A model generated the notes under the pieces. That model searched no databases. It was not told where the DNA came from and saw only the letters and a list, made by a program, of their open reading frames with translations. From assembly GCA_018806985.1 (NCBI GenBank), contig JADANN010000269.1, positions 248,001 through 312,000 on the forward strand: 64,000 nucleotides of DNA, read 5' to 3'. Below, piece by piece: positions 39,701-49,059 of this stretch (the stretch's first letter is position 1; every line of letters begins with the position of its first letter). The stretch comes from Angiostrongylus vasorum (Eukaryota > Nematoda > Chromadorea > Rhabditida > Metastrongylidae). Position numbers and translations under genes: made by a program.

Positions 39701-40284
39701 AAGCAAATCTACCAGGAAATGCAGACGAGTGTCCTCGTGTGCAACAAATAGTGCATAATCCTAATCACCTTACTGATAACCCACTGGAAAAAATTTTTCC
39801 TTAATATCCATCATCAAATCTGTCCATGTGGTTGTAGACGAAGAATTAGTAGTCGTCTTGCGAAGGCATTGTCAGTTTATTATTTCAGGTGCTTCAAGAA
39901 CATTGGATGAAGTAGATAGGAACGACGAAAGTGGAAGATTGGAAAAACGACAGTCATCGTGGAAGTCAAACCAAAGGAGACCACCATCAGCAGCAAAGGA
40001 AAACGAAAGATCTAAGCAATCTACTAAGCTCACCAGACACCAACAAGATCAAGAACAATCTGCTAAGATTATCGCTAATCCCACGAAAGGCTCGAAACCC
40101 GAAAAAGTACCAACCGAAAACAGCAAGGTGTTCGAGGAAACGAAACCAGCCGAGTCAACAAAAAAAGGGTTCTTTAACGCCCTCAATGAATCAACAAGTT
40201 GAAAAGGCTTCGACGACACCAGCGAAAGCAGAAACGGAGCCTAAAAAGAAATCAACCTCAGATGATGAGAGCGAAAAGGAATAG
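33725..40284 (+). CDS. Unrecognised Pro/Ser/Thr- and Lys-rich protein gene made of phase 0 micro-exons (gene span)
   Basis: Nine to ten short exons chain in phase 0 across 6.5 kb. The product is low in hydrophobic residues and rich in Pro, Ser, Thr, Gln and charged residues, with a lysine- and acid-rich end. I do not recognise a domain. The unbroken run of phase 0 junctions with good splice sites is the evidence that it is a real gene and not chance ORFs. The 5' end is unresolved: it may begin at a Met near 33671, or these could be alternative 3' exons of the prominin-like gene. Introns hold three SINE A copies and a C-rich tract. The last exon has an in-frame TAG after the best acceptor. Confidence 0.55.
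33963..34007 (+). CDS. Micro-exon (15 codons)
   Basis: Acceptor TCGTTGCAG, donor CGG|gtaagc, phase 0/0. Reads SSSKAVDGVQKPEAR. A competing, longer open frame (33671-33973) runs through its acceptor without splicing and stops at 33973. Confidence 0.5.
34310..34342 (+). CDS. Micro-exon (11 codons)
   Basis: Acceptor CATTTTCAG and donor CAG|gtaggc bound 33 nt reading TPRQSTPILGQ, phase 0/0. Confidence 0.5.
34967..35002 (+). CDS. Micro-exon (12 codons)
   Basis: Acceptor TAATTCAG and donor CAG|gttgag bound 36 nt reading VEWRSVDELQRQ, phase 0/0. A longer version ending at TCT|gtctaa is possible but its donor is poor. Confidence 0.5.
35068..35133 (+). CDS. Exon of the micro-exon gene (22 codons)
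   Basis: Acceptor GTTGTAG, donor ACG|gttagt, phase 0/0. Reads LLGIPPGVKLMPVVV then ADANENT. It lies 65 nt after the previous exon, a typical short nematode intron. Confidence 0.52.
35367..35614 (+). repeat. SINE A, internally shortened
   Basis: Head GCGCGTGTTGCGTAGTGGTC through GATTAACGCCAAGAGC and a TTATCCTTTA tail. About 30 bases are missing near the conserved GCTCGATACATCGG region. Confidence 0.78.
35917..35985 (+). CDS. Exon of the micro-exon gene (23 codons)
   Basis: Strong acceptor ATGTTCTCAG, donor AAC|gtgcaa, phase 0/0. Reads DGTTVFSNSLTRMTTREK then TRKTN. The donor is weaker than its neighbours and the frame stays open to 36040, so the right edge could differ. Confidence 0.42.
36632..36670 (+). 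CDS. Micro-exon (13 codons)
   Basis: Acceptor ATGTTTTCAG, donor AGG|gtgaat, phase 0/0. Reads KTQTSKPTSFVQR. Confidence 0.48.
36744..36968 (+). repeat. SINE A, 5'-truncated
   Basis: Lacks the tRNA-like head. The body starts near GAGCCTTCCATCCCTCTGTG and runs to CAGCGCCTAGAGCTTTGTCC plus tail. Confidence 0.78.
37230..37500 (+). repeat. SINE A, full length
   Basis: Head CACGTGTGGCGCAGTGGTCT, full body, end GGATTAATCAACGCCGAGAG and T-run. Confidence 0.86.
37579..37641 (+). CDS. Exon of the micro-exon gene (21 codons)
   Basis: Acceptor ATCTTCAG, donor GAA|gtaagc, phase 0/0. Reads GCWQPFGEMERLPLDSTQ then TQE. It is followed by about 1.9 kb without a recognised exon. Confidence 0.5.
37642..38996 (+). 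other. Intron of the micro-exon gene
   Basis: Holds the C-rich tract and ORFs without recognised content (37737-37979). A missed exon is possible. Confidence 0.4.
38791..38834 (-). other. C-rich tract; G-quadruplex-type motif on the minus strand
   Basis: The + strand has runs of 3-6 C separated by 1-7 nt. On the minus strand these are six G-runs of at least three with loops of 3, 7, 1, 2 and 2 nt. In an AT-rich window this stands out. It lies in an intron of the micro-exon gene. Confidence 0.7.
38997..39288 (+). repeat. SINE A, full length
   Basis: Head ACCTGTGGCGCAGTGGTCGG to end GATTGATCAACGACTAGAG with a CCTTTTACCCTTTA tail. Confidence 0.86.
39452..39486. repeat. Short direct repeat
   Basis: GTTGCTCATTGTCGCAC occurs twice in tandem, 80 nt upstream of the exon at 39564. 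Confidence 0.85.
39564..39698 (+). CDS. Exon of the micro-exon gene ending in a GC-type donor
   Basis: The frame reads ELLSLKCEISKVHNSNSD, then RKPELIEALQRYNYDAGRF and VPGNDFKK. It ends AAAAAG|gcaagc, close to the strong consensus of GC-AG introns, in phase 0. The left edge is uncertain: candidate acceptors follow CTTGAG (39563) and ATTTCTAAAG (39591). Without splicing the frame stops at 39756. This is the most sequence-complex part of the protein and the best one to search with. Confidence 0.5.
39889..40284 (+). CDS. Terminal exon of the micro-exon gene, with an in-frame TAG after eight codons
   Basis: The best acceptor (TTATTTCAG at 39888) gives, in phase 0, VLQEHWMK and then TAG at 39913. 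The same frame then runs open for 123 codons (KVEDWKNDSHRGSQTKGD, later EPKKKSTSDDESEKE) to TAG at 40282. The AG of the first TAG could itself be an acceptor, giving ...FKK|IGTTKVED in phase 0. A second frame across the same bases (to 40202) is also open, with similarly charged composition. So the end of the protein is ambiguous: an eight-residue end, a long tail through the alternative acceptor, or a mutated copy. Confidence 0.42.
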
Positions 40285-40892
40285 GTTAAAAATAGAATTT
40301 TTTGTCGTTCAAACATATTTTGAAACAATAATAATTGCCATCTTGTTGGAAGTTATTGGAAATCGTGCGTTTTACATAAAACTCTAGTCGTTCGGTTATC
40401 TAGTAAGGGTACGCGCAAATGACTTGCACAGTAGAAGAACATTCCAGCGAAGCTCACTTATCTCGCACGTTATGGAAAATTGTGGCTGCCTGCCAGTTGA
40501 CACGGAACTCTTCCACGTCGCTTCTTTTACTAGACGGAGTTTATTTTGCCACATCTTTGATATTCAATCGATAGATTGTCCAACATAGATTTTGCACTGA
40601 TGTCAGACTATGGGGAAACTATACCCAATGTCTATACAATGCCCATTGTGTTATAGACGTGTCCTCTCGTTTGTTTGAATCCCATGACAGTTATTACCAT
40701 GTGTATTGTAGTTTTACACTTATGTTTGGAATTTAGAGACTCTTTATCCTTACGGTGAGATCAAGAACCACAGAAGAGACTTAGATGGACAGGGTTCAAT
40801 AATACAAAGGGAATACGATAAAGCAAGTAGGAAGGTAAGCAGCAGACACGACCCTTTAGAGGGAGAGCTCTGTTCCGCCAGTACAGCGACTT

Positions 40893-40942
40893 CGCATCCG
40901 TATGGGATTGATCAACGCCGAGAGCTTTATTCTTTATCCTTA
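40893..40942 (+). repeat. SINE A 3'-end fragment
   Basis: Only GGGATTGATCAACGCCGAG and the TTTATTCTTTATCC tail remain. Confidence 0.6.
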
Positions 40943-41024
40943 GCTTTAAGAGGCTTATTATCAATAAGACAAATATGTATCCTAATACAGTAAAAGGATG
41001 GATATTATGCATGATATTATGTAA

Positions 41025-41450
41025 AATTAACGACAATGGTGCTGAGATATTTGCAAAATTCCGGACCGTAGGTGTCTATATTGGGGAACGAACTCGCTAT
41101 TAGCTCACCCGGTTGCTACTACTTCATGCGTGTCTTTCGTTTCGCAGATTAAGCAGCAAACAAAAAGTGACTGCTTTGAGACTTATACTACAGTTTCAGC
41201 TTAACTGGGTCCAATGCCGATTTGCACTCCCCAGATCAGTCCTGTTGATGAATGAATGCTGACAGCACCTTTAGGTTAAAACATGACTGGGAAAAAATTA
41301 CAGACGATGGGTCCGAATGATGTGGTAGTAAAACGCGTTAGCCTCCGGGAAACGTAATAGCGAGTTCGTTCCCCACCGCAGATACCTGTTGTGCGGAGTT
41401 TTTGCAAATATATCAGCATCATTGTAACTATAGCTCAATGTGTTAAAATA
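41025..41450. repeat. Two family B copies in inverted orientation
   Basis: A minus copy (41025-41160: GGTGCTGAGATATTTGC, GGGGAACGAACTCGC) is followed by a plus copy (41165-41450: CTTAACTGGGTCCAATGCC, GTTCGTTCCCCACCGC, TATCAGCATCATTG). Confidence 0.72.
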
Positions 41451-41569
41451 AACCACTGAGAAGAAAATGAGACTTATAGTTGTCTTACCGACCACTCACG
41501 CAAATCCATTATGACACCTGTTGTTGTCGACGCGAGAGTGTTAATGACTAACAAAATTTTGTCCCACTT

Positions 41570-42220
41570 ACTACAGCCATTGTTTTTTTGCTGCACTGTT
41601 ATATCGTTCATTTCATTTGTTTCCTATGTTATGGCCTTCTTTGTCAATCGCATCTGTAGCAGTTATGGAGGCTTTCTTACATACTTCACGGCTTCTTTCG
41701 CTCTCTTTTTCACTTTTTTGTATTAAATGATCTTGGACCTCTAACATGTAGTCTGGTCCATCCACTATAGCCCAAGCCTGCTTCTTTTCTTTTGAAATTT
41801 TGACTTCACAACTGGCTAAGATCGCTGATACCAGTCATGTGACGACCGACATTCGACGGCAATCACATTTGCATTTCGAGGAGACGTTTAAAAGGCCTAA
41901 TGGAGCTTCAAATCACTATCCTTCAAACACAACAACTCCTCTACTACAATAATTAAAGAGAGAGAGATTACAAGCTGCTGACGGACTTTTACTTTGCCCA
42001 ACAACAGTCCTTATGCAGTGTGGTCCTACGTGTCAGGTGTGCAGCTATTTGACACTTATCTGAAGTTTTCCGCAAGTGCCTTTCATAGACTTTTGCTTCC
42101 ATTCTCAAGGTACCATGTTCTTGACAAAGTGGCAGATATACATTACAATATATTTATTTCACAATGGCTCACTTTTCCGCAGATTTGATCTCTTTCCTGG
42201 CCCTAGAAAGGACGTTACAA
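41570..42220. repeat. Repeat family D, copy 2
   Basis: Second colinear copy: GTTTTTTTGCTGCACTGTTA, TCCTTATGCAGTGTGG, GCTATTTGACACTTATC, GGCCCTAGAAAGG. Both copies also share a GACGTTTAAAAGGCC-like segment. No terminal structure seen. Confidence 0.6.
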
Positions 42221-42319
42221 ATATGATGGCGATTCCGTTTCCTGCCTTCTCCGCTGCATCGCTGTGCTCTTGTGTTTCTTTCGCTTCATCCTTCGTCGCT
42301 TACGCAACTCGAAGTTCCT

Positions 42320-43285
42320 AATGAGCTCTGAATTCATGTGAACAGGACACAAATCGAATATATAATGACAAATGTGATGCCATGAAATAACAACCACTCA
42401 AAAAGGCAAAACAAGGGAAAAAAGACAGAAAAAACGAAACAATATAAGCCAAGACGAGTAAGATTTTAGCAAAAAGTCTTCTCAGATTCGCTAGAATTCG
42501 TACCGTATTCTCCTTTTCGACATAATTCTCAGCGTCCAACGATGTTTCGTTGTCCACCCATTTCTCGTGGTATAGATAGGTCCCGTCCGGATTAATCCTA
42601 CAAAAGAGGTTAAATGAAGATAGCACATAATGGTTATAGGAGAAAAATTTGTCGTATAATTAACACTTCCAGTCCGACTCGTATTCATATGAGACAATGC
42701 TGAGTGGTAATATCAGTTCACATGGGCCGACATGTCACCAAGATATTTCTCACTAACAACAGTCTCAATAGCGCACGTGGATCCGTGATGGAATCTCTGA
42801 TCGTCCTCTCCTAACTACAGTGCGAGGAAATATTACAGAACCTTCCTCATCAGCACTGTGTTATAAAAGAAGATTTCTTGTGAAAATAGCATATATCTGT
42901 TTGTGCATCTGTATAAAATATCTGCAGCAGAAAATAATTGGCTCTGCCCACGACTGGCACAATATGTCGTGAAGGACCTACCGACCAACTAGAATAGGTG
43001 TGGGAATGAAATGTATACTTCAGCGTTAACAGCCGGAAAAATGAGTTGATATCCGCTCACGCCGGCTGAGCTGCTTCTAACGTATGAAAAAATATTCGCT
43101 TGCCTCGAGTGGTAAATGTTAAACCATGCGCGACAGGTGAGGGTGGATTTAATGTCGCTTACCAGTGGAGAATCATGCACCAGGAGTTTGTTAGTCTCAT
43201 CGGCACGCGTTAGGTGATGTCAACACTTTTTTTTTGGAGTTGCTTGTTTTGTGTGAAGAGAACGTTTTCTGGTACTTTACGTAAT
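42320..43285. other. No recognised gene
   Basis: Minus ORFs up to 102 residues (42318-42626) without a recognised domain. No family A-D repeat seen. Confidence 0.4.
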
Positions 43286-43289
43286 TATC

Positions 43290-43576
43290 GCGTGTGGCGC
43301 AGGGGTTGGAGGCGTCACTGCGACACACACCTGGAATTGATCCCCGCGCGCATAGCCCACTGAGCCTTCCATCCCTCCGGGTTCGGCAAATTGGTACCGG
43401 ACTTGTCTGAGAGGACAGCAGCACTGGTTTGATACATCGGTAGGACACCACGAGTCCAAGGCCAGATATGCATCCAGTCACCTCTAAACGATTCTTCATG
43501 AAGTCGAATGCATGGCGCATTCCCCAGGGATTGATCAACGTCGAAAGCTTTATGCTTTATTATTTATCCTTTTTTG
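43290..43576 (+). repeat. SINE A, full length
   Basis: Head GCGTGTGGCGCAGGGGTTGG, body, end GATTGATCAACGTCGAAAGC and a TTTATGCTTTATTATTTATCC tail, directly next to the 3' edge of a minus-strand PLE RT fragment. Confidence 0.86.
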
Positions 43577-43596
43577 TAATTATCAGTAGCTAGTCT

Positions 43597-44400
43597 AATG
43601 CAGATCATTGTGACAGGCAACAGATACACTTATTTCATCGCTAATGATGCGCAAGATAAACGGGACTTTGTTTCGGCCAAACCGTTCGTTTTGGTGCGTC
43701 GCTCTCTTTCGAAACTTATCTCGTGGGGTTACTATTTCATAGCCATTGGAGGTGGCTATTTGCCGAGCCAAGTCGTGCGATTCTTCCTTTAGTTCCCTAC
43801 TTGTGCATACACAGGTGGCTGTTTGAAACATGTTTCTCACAAGCGCCCTCTTTGTGTGTGAAGGGTGGGAAGAAAAGGAATGAACCAGGATGTTTTTGTT
43901 ACTTGGTTTTCGGTACCACTTTGTCATATATCCGTTACTTCGATTAGTTAATCTGAAGGTTTAGAAACAGGGAGCCAGTCATCTTTTGGTTTGCTCCCGG
44001 GATGAACTTTGATGTACTCAGACTGCTCGTTCAATAAATCAAAGCATTTGTCCATCTCCTCCTGAGTAGAGAGGACGACAAAACAATCATCTATATATCT
44101 GCAGGAGAGTAGCGGCCGGAAAACGAGAACGGGGGCTTCCACTCTAGACATAAACGCAATGGAAAGGCTTGGCGCCAGTCGCTGTCCCATTGCCAGCACC
44201 CTTATTTGTGCGCGGTATTTCCCAGACCATCTGAAAAGTGAGCACTTTATTGTTGCTGGTCATATAAGTAGTCATCAAAACCAACCCGAGAATGATCTGA
44301 GAAGAACAGGACAGTCTCTTACGATCTTTTTCACGCCCCTCTTTTGCTCTCACTCTCGCAAGCTACACTTTGTGCTTCTAACTATAAAATGAAGAACGTG
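43597..44400 (-). mobile_element. Penelope-like reverse transcriptase fragment
   Basis: Minus strand: QRLAPSLSIAFMSRVEAP, LLSCRYIDDCFVVLSTQ (catalytic YIDD box) and LNEQSEYIKVHPG at 44199-43960, then the thumb part RKPSNKNILVHSFSSHPS and RNMFQTATCVCTSRELK at 43.9-43.6. Frameshifts separate the pieces. PLE RTs belong to the telomerase-like group. SINE A abuts on the left. Confidence 0.8.
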
Positions 44401-45751
44401 TAAACATTAAAACTGTTGCGGGAGCGATTATAAGAACTCGTCTATTACGATTTGGGTGTTTATGGAAGACAGTACAACGCTGTAGATATGTTAACAAGCT
44501 GCAGTAGAACGGGAGCCAGGATCGAAGAACCTAGTACTGCAATGTATGCAGTTCAGATATCTTGTCAATGTGATATGTTAGTATATTCCCATAGACAAAT
44601 TTCAATCTCTGTTTACTTATATACAAATATAAATGAACGCTGGATGATGTGTTCACTAATGATCTCCTGAATCAGCTATATTTTTTGAGTGCGAAGCCGT
44701 GTTGCAGTCATGTGGCTTCTAATGTACGAGGGAGACTGGGATGAGATCTCGGTACAGTAACTATTAGGGTTGCTCAGAAATAAATGAGCGCTTTAGAATA
44801 TTTATTGCTTTTAAGTATTTCTCACCAATAAAATATTCTTTGTACTTCAGAATATTATATTTCATTAAGAAGCTTACTCTATGCTTTTTTCCAACCTTTT
44901 CATTTTTTTGTCAAAAAAGTTAAATTTTTCTAACGAACTTTGAGCTTTGCAGTTCTGAATGTCAAAAACGAATTTTCGTCAGATTTTCTTTCGTGAGATC
45001 AAACTCGGTCGAAGTGCAGCAGAGGCGGCTCGAAGCATTAAAGACGTTTGGCGTGAAGGTGGTGTTGGTTAATCAACAGTGCGAACATGGTTCCAGAATA
45101 TCCCATCTGGTGATTTCGACTTCGAAAATACGGAGGGGCTGCTGACGTCTCAGTGAACTTGACGACGACGAATTGATGGCACTAGACGAAGAAAACACGC
45201 GAACAACTGTTCGAGGGGCTTGCAGGGAGAGCTTGGGGTAAGCACAGCACAGGAACAATTTCCACTCACTTGAATCGCATGGGAAAGGAAAAAAAACTCG
45301 GGAAGTGGGTGCAGCACGAATTAAACGATAATTTAAAAAATCGCCGTTTTGAAGTGTCGTCTGCTCTTTTTCTGCGCAACAAAAACGACCCTTTTATTGA
45401 TCGAATTGTGACGGCAGCGTGAAGTGAATTCTGCACGACAACCTGCGATATTCAGCTCAATGGTTGGTTGTATAGCGTTCAGGTTCTACAGCACTTCATA
45501 AAGCGGAAATGGCACCAGAAAAGGTTATGCCGACTATTTGGTGTTCTGCAGCCGCGCTGATTCATCAGAGCTTTTTGAATCTAGGCGAAACTATTACGGA
45601 ATAACTCAAAAGACCGACTTTCTATAAACCTTGGCATAGTTAGCTGATATATCTATTTACTTGATTTTATAAACTGATCTTCATTAGGTGATGAGAGGTT
45701 TGTATAGTTCTTCGTTGTCGTTGTCGTCGTTGTTGGTGCTGTTGGTCGATA

Positions 45752-45786
45752 GCTGACGTTTCTGCGATTTCGCCTTCCACAGAGCC
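45752..45786 (-). ncRNA. Hammerhead-like motif, degraded, left end of nested PLE
   Basis: Minus strand CTGTGGA (A to T change in the core), AGGCGAAATCGCA, GAAAC, GTC, AGC. One core base and one stem II pair are lost relative to intact copies. Confidence 0.45.
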
Positions 45787-45860
45787 TGGACGTATTTTGT
45801 ATAATAGTACTTTAATTATTCGATGGAAAAAAGCTAGTTCGCAACCGCCTGTACGATCGT

Positions 45861-46254
45861 TTGTGCAACCCCCCAGAAAACTGTACGATCTGTCTTAACG
45901 GAAGAGGCAGGGATTGGATGAGTTCAGCAATAACATATTTGATCTCATGTAACACATGCGGTGAGGAATATATTAGGGAAACGGGTAGACCACTTTGTGT
46001 CCGCATAAAAGATCATCTAGATGGGGAAGTTAAAATTCGTTGAAAACACTCCTCTAGGCACGCATAGGGCACAAAAGCACAACGGCGATGATTTTGAGGT
46101 GACTGTGCGGATCCCAGCGGAAGAATCGAAGACATCAACGCACAAAACTCTTGAGGGATTTTGGATGAATTTCAGAAATACAAAGATAAACCAAAAAGAC
46201 AGATGCCTCACTATCACAGGTGAACTGGCGCCCTATTTCAAAATGATATTTTGA
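45861..46254 (+). pseudogene. GIY-YIG endonuclease domain of the nested PLE
   Basis: Two overlapping frames: NPPENCTICLNGRGRDWMSS, then AITYLISCNTCGEEYIRETG and RPLCVRIKDHLDG, continuing after a +1 shift as THRAQKHNGDDFEVTVRIP and LEGFWMNFRNTKINQKD. GIY-YIG nucleases nick DNA and are thought to prime PLE integration. The Y..S/T-C..C..EYI-ET block is the conserved core. The Gly of the YIG part is replaced by Arg, and the frame is broken, so it is probably inactive. Confidence 0.75.
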
Positions 46255-46447
46255 CCCCTGGCTGTGCCTCACTCGCGACCCCACGTGAACAACGCGTGGG
46301 CCAGTCCCACTCGTAACATCACGGTGAGTAGCCTTTTCGTTCAATATGGCGTCTTCTGTTCAATATTTAAAGTTTGATCTTTATTAATACTTCAGCCATT
46401 TTTTTTCCACCGAATAATCAAAGTATTCTTGTATAAAATACCTCCAG

Positions 46448-46482
46448 ACTCTGAGAAAGGCGAAACCGCCGAAGCGTCAGCC
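46448..46482 (+). ncRNA. Hammerhead-like motif, degraded, right end of nested PLE
   Basis: Plus strand CTGAGAA, AGGCGAAACCGCC (stem II intact), GAAGC in place of GAAAC, GTCAGC. It is the inverted partner of the motif at 45752. Confidence 0.45.
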
Positions 46483-47039
46483 ATCGACCAACGACACCAA
46501 CAACAACGACAACGACAACGAAGACCTATACCAACCTCGCATCAGCTAAAGAAGATCAGTTCATAAGATTATATAAATAAATATTACGGAATGGAAGTGC
46601 TGTCAAAAATCAAAGAAATGCACCGTAAACTCCAACAACAACGGCCGGAATTAGTCAACAGGAAAGGACCAATTCTTCACCACGAGAACGCGCGGCCTCA
46701 CTTTGCCAAACCAGCGCTGTAGAAGTTTAACGAGTTAGGCAACGAAACTTTACCTCATCCGCCATATTCTCCAGTTCCCTCGCCTACCGACTACCACTTC
46801 TTCAAACACCTTGAAAACTTCCTGCGCGAGAAAAATGCCTTCAGTGAATCATCGCTCCCAGAACTCCAGAATTTTATGCATCTGGAATAAAAATATCTGT
46901 TTCCCGCTCGATAAAATGTGTGGAATCGAAGAGTAAAGGTTTTCTTTATGAACAAAAATGAACAATACAAACAAGTGTTGGTCATCACAGTACCGAGGTT
47001 AAGTGGCGATCGGTTTCAAAATTATTGTTTTGCTATTCG

Positions 47040-47345
47040 CCTTCTGCTAGCTAACAAAACACCAACTGCTGCAGGGTGGATTATCTGTTGGAAAACAAAT
47101 TATCGTCAAATGACAATCATATCAACAACAAGCGCCCCGTGTAGAAGAGCGTCGCGGGTGTGTTCGGCTCACTCGATACGCTCAGCTGAGGAAGATCCGG
47201 TTTGATGCGAGACGAAGACGCCACATCGAGAAGAGGAACAACTGTGGACCATCGACAAGGATCGTCGGCTCTGATGAAGACAAAGACGTCGAAACGTTAG
47301 CTGAATAAACATCTCTATTAACTTCTGTAAGCTCAACAGTATAAA
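47040..47345 (+). mobile_element. PLE 3' terminal fragment of a second subfamily
   Basis: A short frame ends ...IVGSDEDKDVETLAE over the hammerhead-like motif, followed by TCTGTAAGCTCAACAGTATA. The terminal sequence is related to that at 52.14-52.20 kb (TGTAAGCTGTACA) and differs from the 7.5/62.7 kb type. Confidence 0.5.
47268..47303 (+). ncRNA. Hammerhead-like ribozyme motif, second subfamily, intact core
   Basis: GGCTCTGATGAAGACAAAGA then CGTCGAAACGTTAGC: CTGATGA, unpaired A, stem II GAC/GTC, GAAAC, GTT (an allowed NUH triplet), stem I GCT/AGC. Stem II differs from the 7.7 kb type (GGC/GCC) by a compensated G-C to A-T pair. Confidence 0.58.
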
Positions 47346-47499
47346 CAAATGATGGTTCAAGTTTCGTTTAAAGCAAGTATTGACATTTTAAACAATATAG
47401 TTAAAAAAGGCTAATTTATTTCTGAAAAAATTAGCTGTAACGGACAAAGGTGAATTAGGTTGGTACAGTTCTCGACATTCTTGTTGATCAAACACGAGG

Positions 47500-49050
47500 T
47501 GTTACTTTATTCTTCACTCCATTAAAGCTGACGTCTCGGCAGAATCGCCTTCTTCAGAAGCTCGAAGGGTATATAGACTGGTAATTTACTATATCAAACG
47601 CTCCAATAACACATGCAGAAAGATGAAAATCTAAATGGCAATCACACGGTCAAGAGCTTAACAGCTTCTCGAGAACCTTACCGTTTTCACGTGCCTTCCA
47701 CTGAAGAAGAAGGGCTGATCAGAGTCGCATATGGTCGATGAATGCCCCACTCTACACCAGAAGCTGATGCGAAGGTACGGAGCGAGATCACGTGTGATCT
47801 CCGGGTATTCCTCCCTGCTATTCATACTAGGGTTACTGGTATTCATGCAAAAAGCCTCAAAGAAGTTTGCGCTTTGGTGTTATGATATCCTTTGCGAGGA
47901 TAGTGATTTTTGATATCAGAATCGTCTATTCTATATCTTTCTATCCGATGCACACCTAGTGGCGTACTTAGTCTTGCTTTTTGTTTACCATCTAGGTCTT
48001 CTTTTCTATTGATTGGTAAGGTCTGCAGCTTCCGCCAATATATTCATCTCCACAGTTATTATAAGAGATCAGGTATATCGTGCCTGAACTCGAGTAGTCA
48101 CCGTCCCTGTCATAAGGGCACATTAAACAGTTCTGTGTTCGCATAGACGGTAATAAATAAGGTTAGGAACTAAGTGGCCACGAAGATTATCCGGTAGTAT
48201 TTCTATTATCACAATCGATCCCTCTAGACCTGCCCTTCTTAAGAATCGTTTTATAGCTACGTTTACTTCATCTCTAATAAAGGCCAGCTTAAACGGGATT
48301 TTCTTCTGAGCAAGTGTTTCGTTTTGAGCTTCGTTCTCCTTCTAAACTTATCTCGTGTAGTTACTATTTCGTAGTCATTGGAGATGGCTGTTTGCCCAGC
48401 CAAGTCTCACCAAAAAAAAACAATAAAAAGAAAACGGAAGGAAACCCCACCAAAATTCCGTTCTTTCAAATTGCTTCTAGTTTTTTAGAAATCTTTGTCG
48501 ATGACTTGTTTGATTTTTTATGAAGTACGCTGTTGTATGTTGTTGTTTTCGTCGTTGTTGTTTTGCTTCCAGTGAGTTCACCCTGCATTTTGTCCAGGAG
48601 AAGTTCAGCAAAAAGGAGGCGGCACCGGCACACATATAACGAGCGAAATCCTCATCTCGATGTGAAAACACTTCGTGTTCTATTGGTTGCAGAATCATTT
48701 ATCGTCGAAGTTCATAGAAACGAACAAGTTTCAAGCAGTTCATAGTTTCATCCTTTCGAATATACTGAGTAACGCATTTGAATTCGACACATCCTAAGAC
48801 ATGGCCTCCTCTGCAACACTTCAATGACAGAGATCCCTTTTTCAAACCAGCTAGTAATACGGCGCGGTCCATCTTCGTATTCCTAGAGTATAATCTAGAA
48901 TGACTGGCGAAATGCAGAAACAAAAAAGAAAACTGGTTTCCACTAGTTATCGTTGAAATTGACTTACAAGATAGCGGCCATATGACAAAAATGACGGTGG
49001 AAAACCAGCGAAAAAAGATATCCTTGTTCATTTCCTCTCTTCCCACCCCT
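47500..49050 (-). mobile_element. Penelope-like element, minus copy with internal losses
   Basis: From right to left: N-terminal region shared with 63.74-64.0 and 53.2-53.4 kb (NCLKLVRFYELRR, RDEDFARYMCAGAASFLLNF), an RT remnant near 48.3-48.4, the GIY-YIG region (SSGTIYLISYNNCGDEYIG) at 48.10-48.03, and a terminus with a hammerhead-like motif at 47527. The RT catalytic part is missing. Confidence 0.75.
47527..47562 (-). ncRNA. Hammerhead-like motif, one core change
   Basis: Minus strand CTGAAGA, AGGCGATTCTGCC (stem II intact), GAGAC in place of GAAAC, GTC, AGC. The A to G change in the conserved GAAA would be expected to cripple cleavage. Confidence 0.5.
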
Positions 49051-49059
49051 CACACGCTG

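Larger units (their letters stand above)
45603..46581 (+). mobile_element. Penelope-like element nested in mariner, inverted termini, 11-bp target-site duplication
   Basis: TATTACGGAAT lies directly left (45592-45602) and right (46582-46592). Removing the insert rejoins mariner coding sequence. The ends are inverted over about 120 bp (left CTTCGTTGTCGTTGTCGTCG, right CAACGACAACGACAACGAAG). The centre encodes a GIY-YIG domain (45861-46254). Confidence 0.85.
44764..47435 (+). mobile_element. Mariner DNA transposon copy, dead, split by nested elements
   Basis: The first half (44960-45600) matches mariner transposase in fragments: IFFREIKLGRSAAEAARSIK, NRRFEVSSALFLRNKND-like and SNG/RDEAP-like pieces with stops and frameshifts. 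The second half resumes at 46593: EMHRKLQQQRPELVNRKGP, ENARPHFAKPAL and HPPYSPVPSPTDYHFFKHLE, to about 46.95 kb. The left end TTAGGGTTGCTCAGAAATAA may pair with sequence at 47.40-47.43 (ATTTATTTCTGA), which puts a second insert inside. The right boundary is tentative. Confidence 0.75.

Noticed and set aside
44964..45620. Active mariner transposase
   Set aside because: Multiple stops and frameshifts, loss of a contiguous catalytic region and an inserted PLE; clearly a dead copy.
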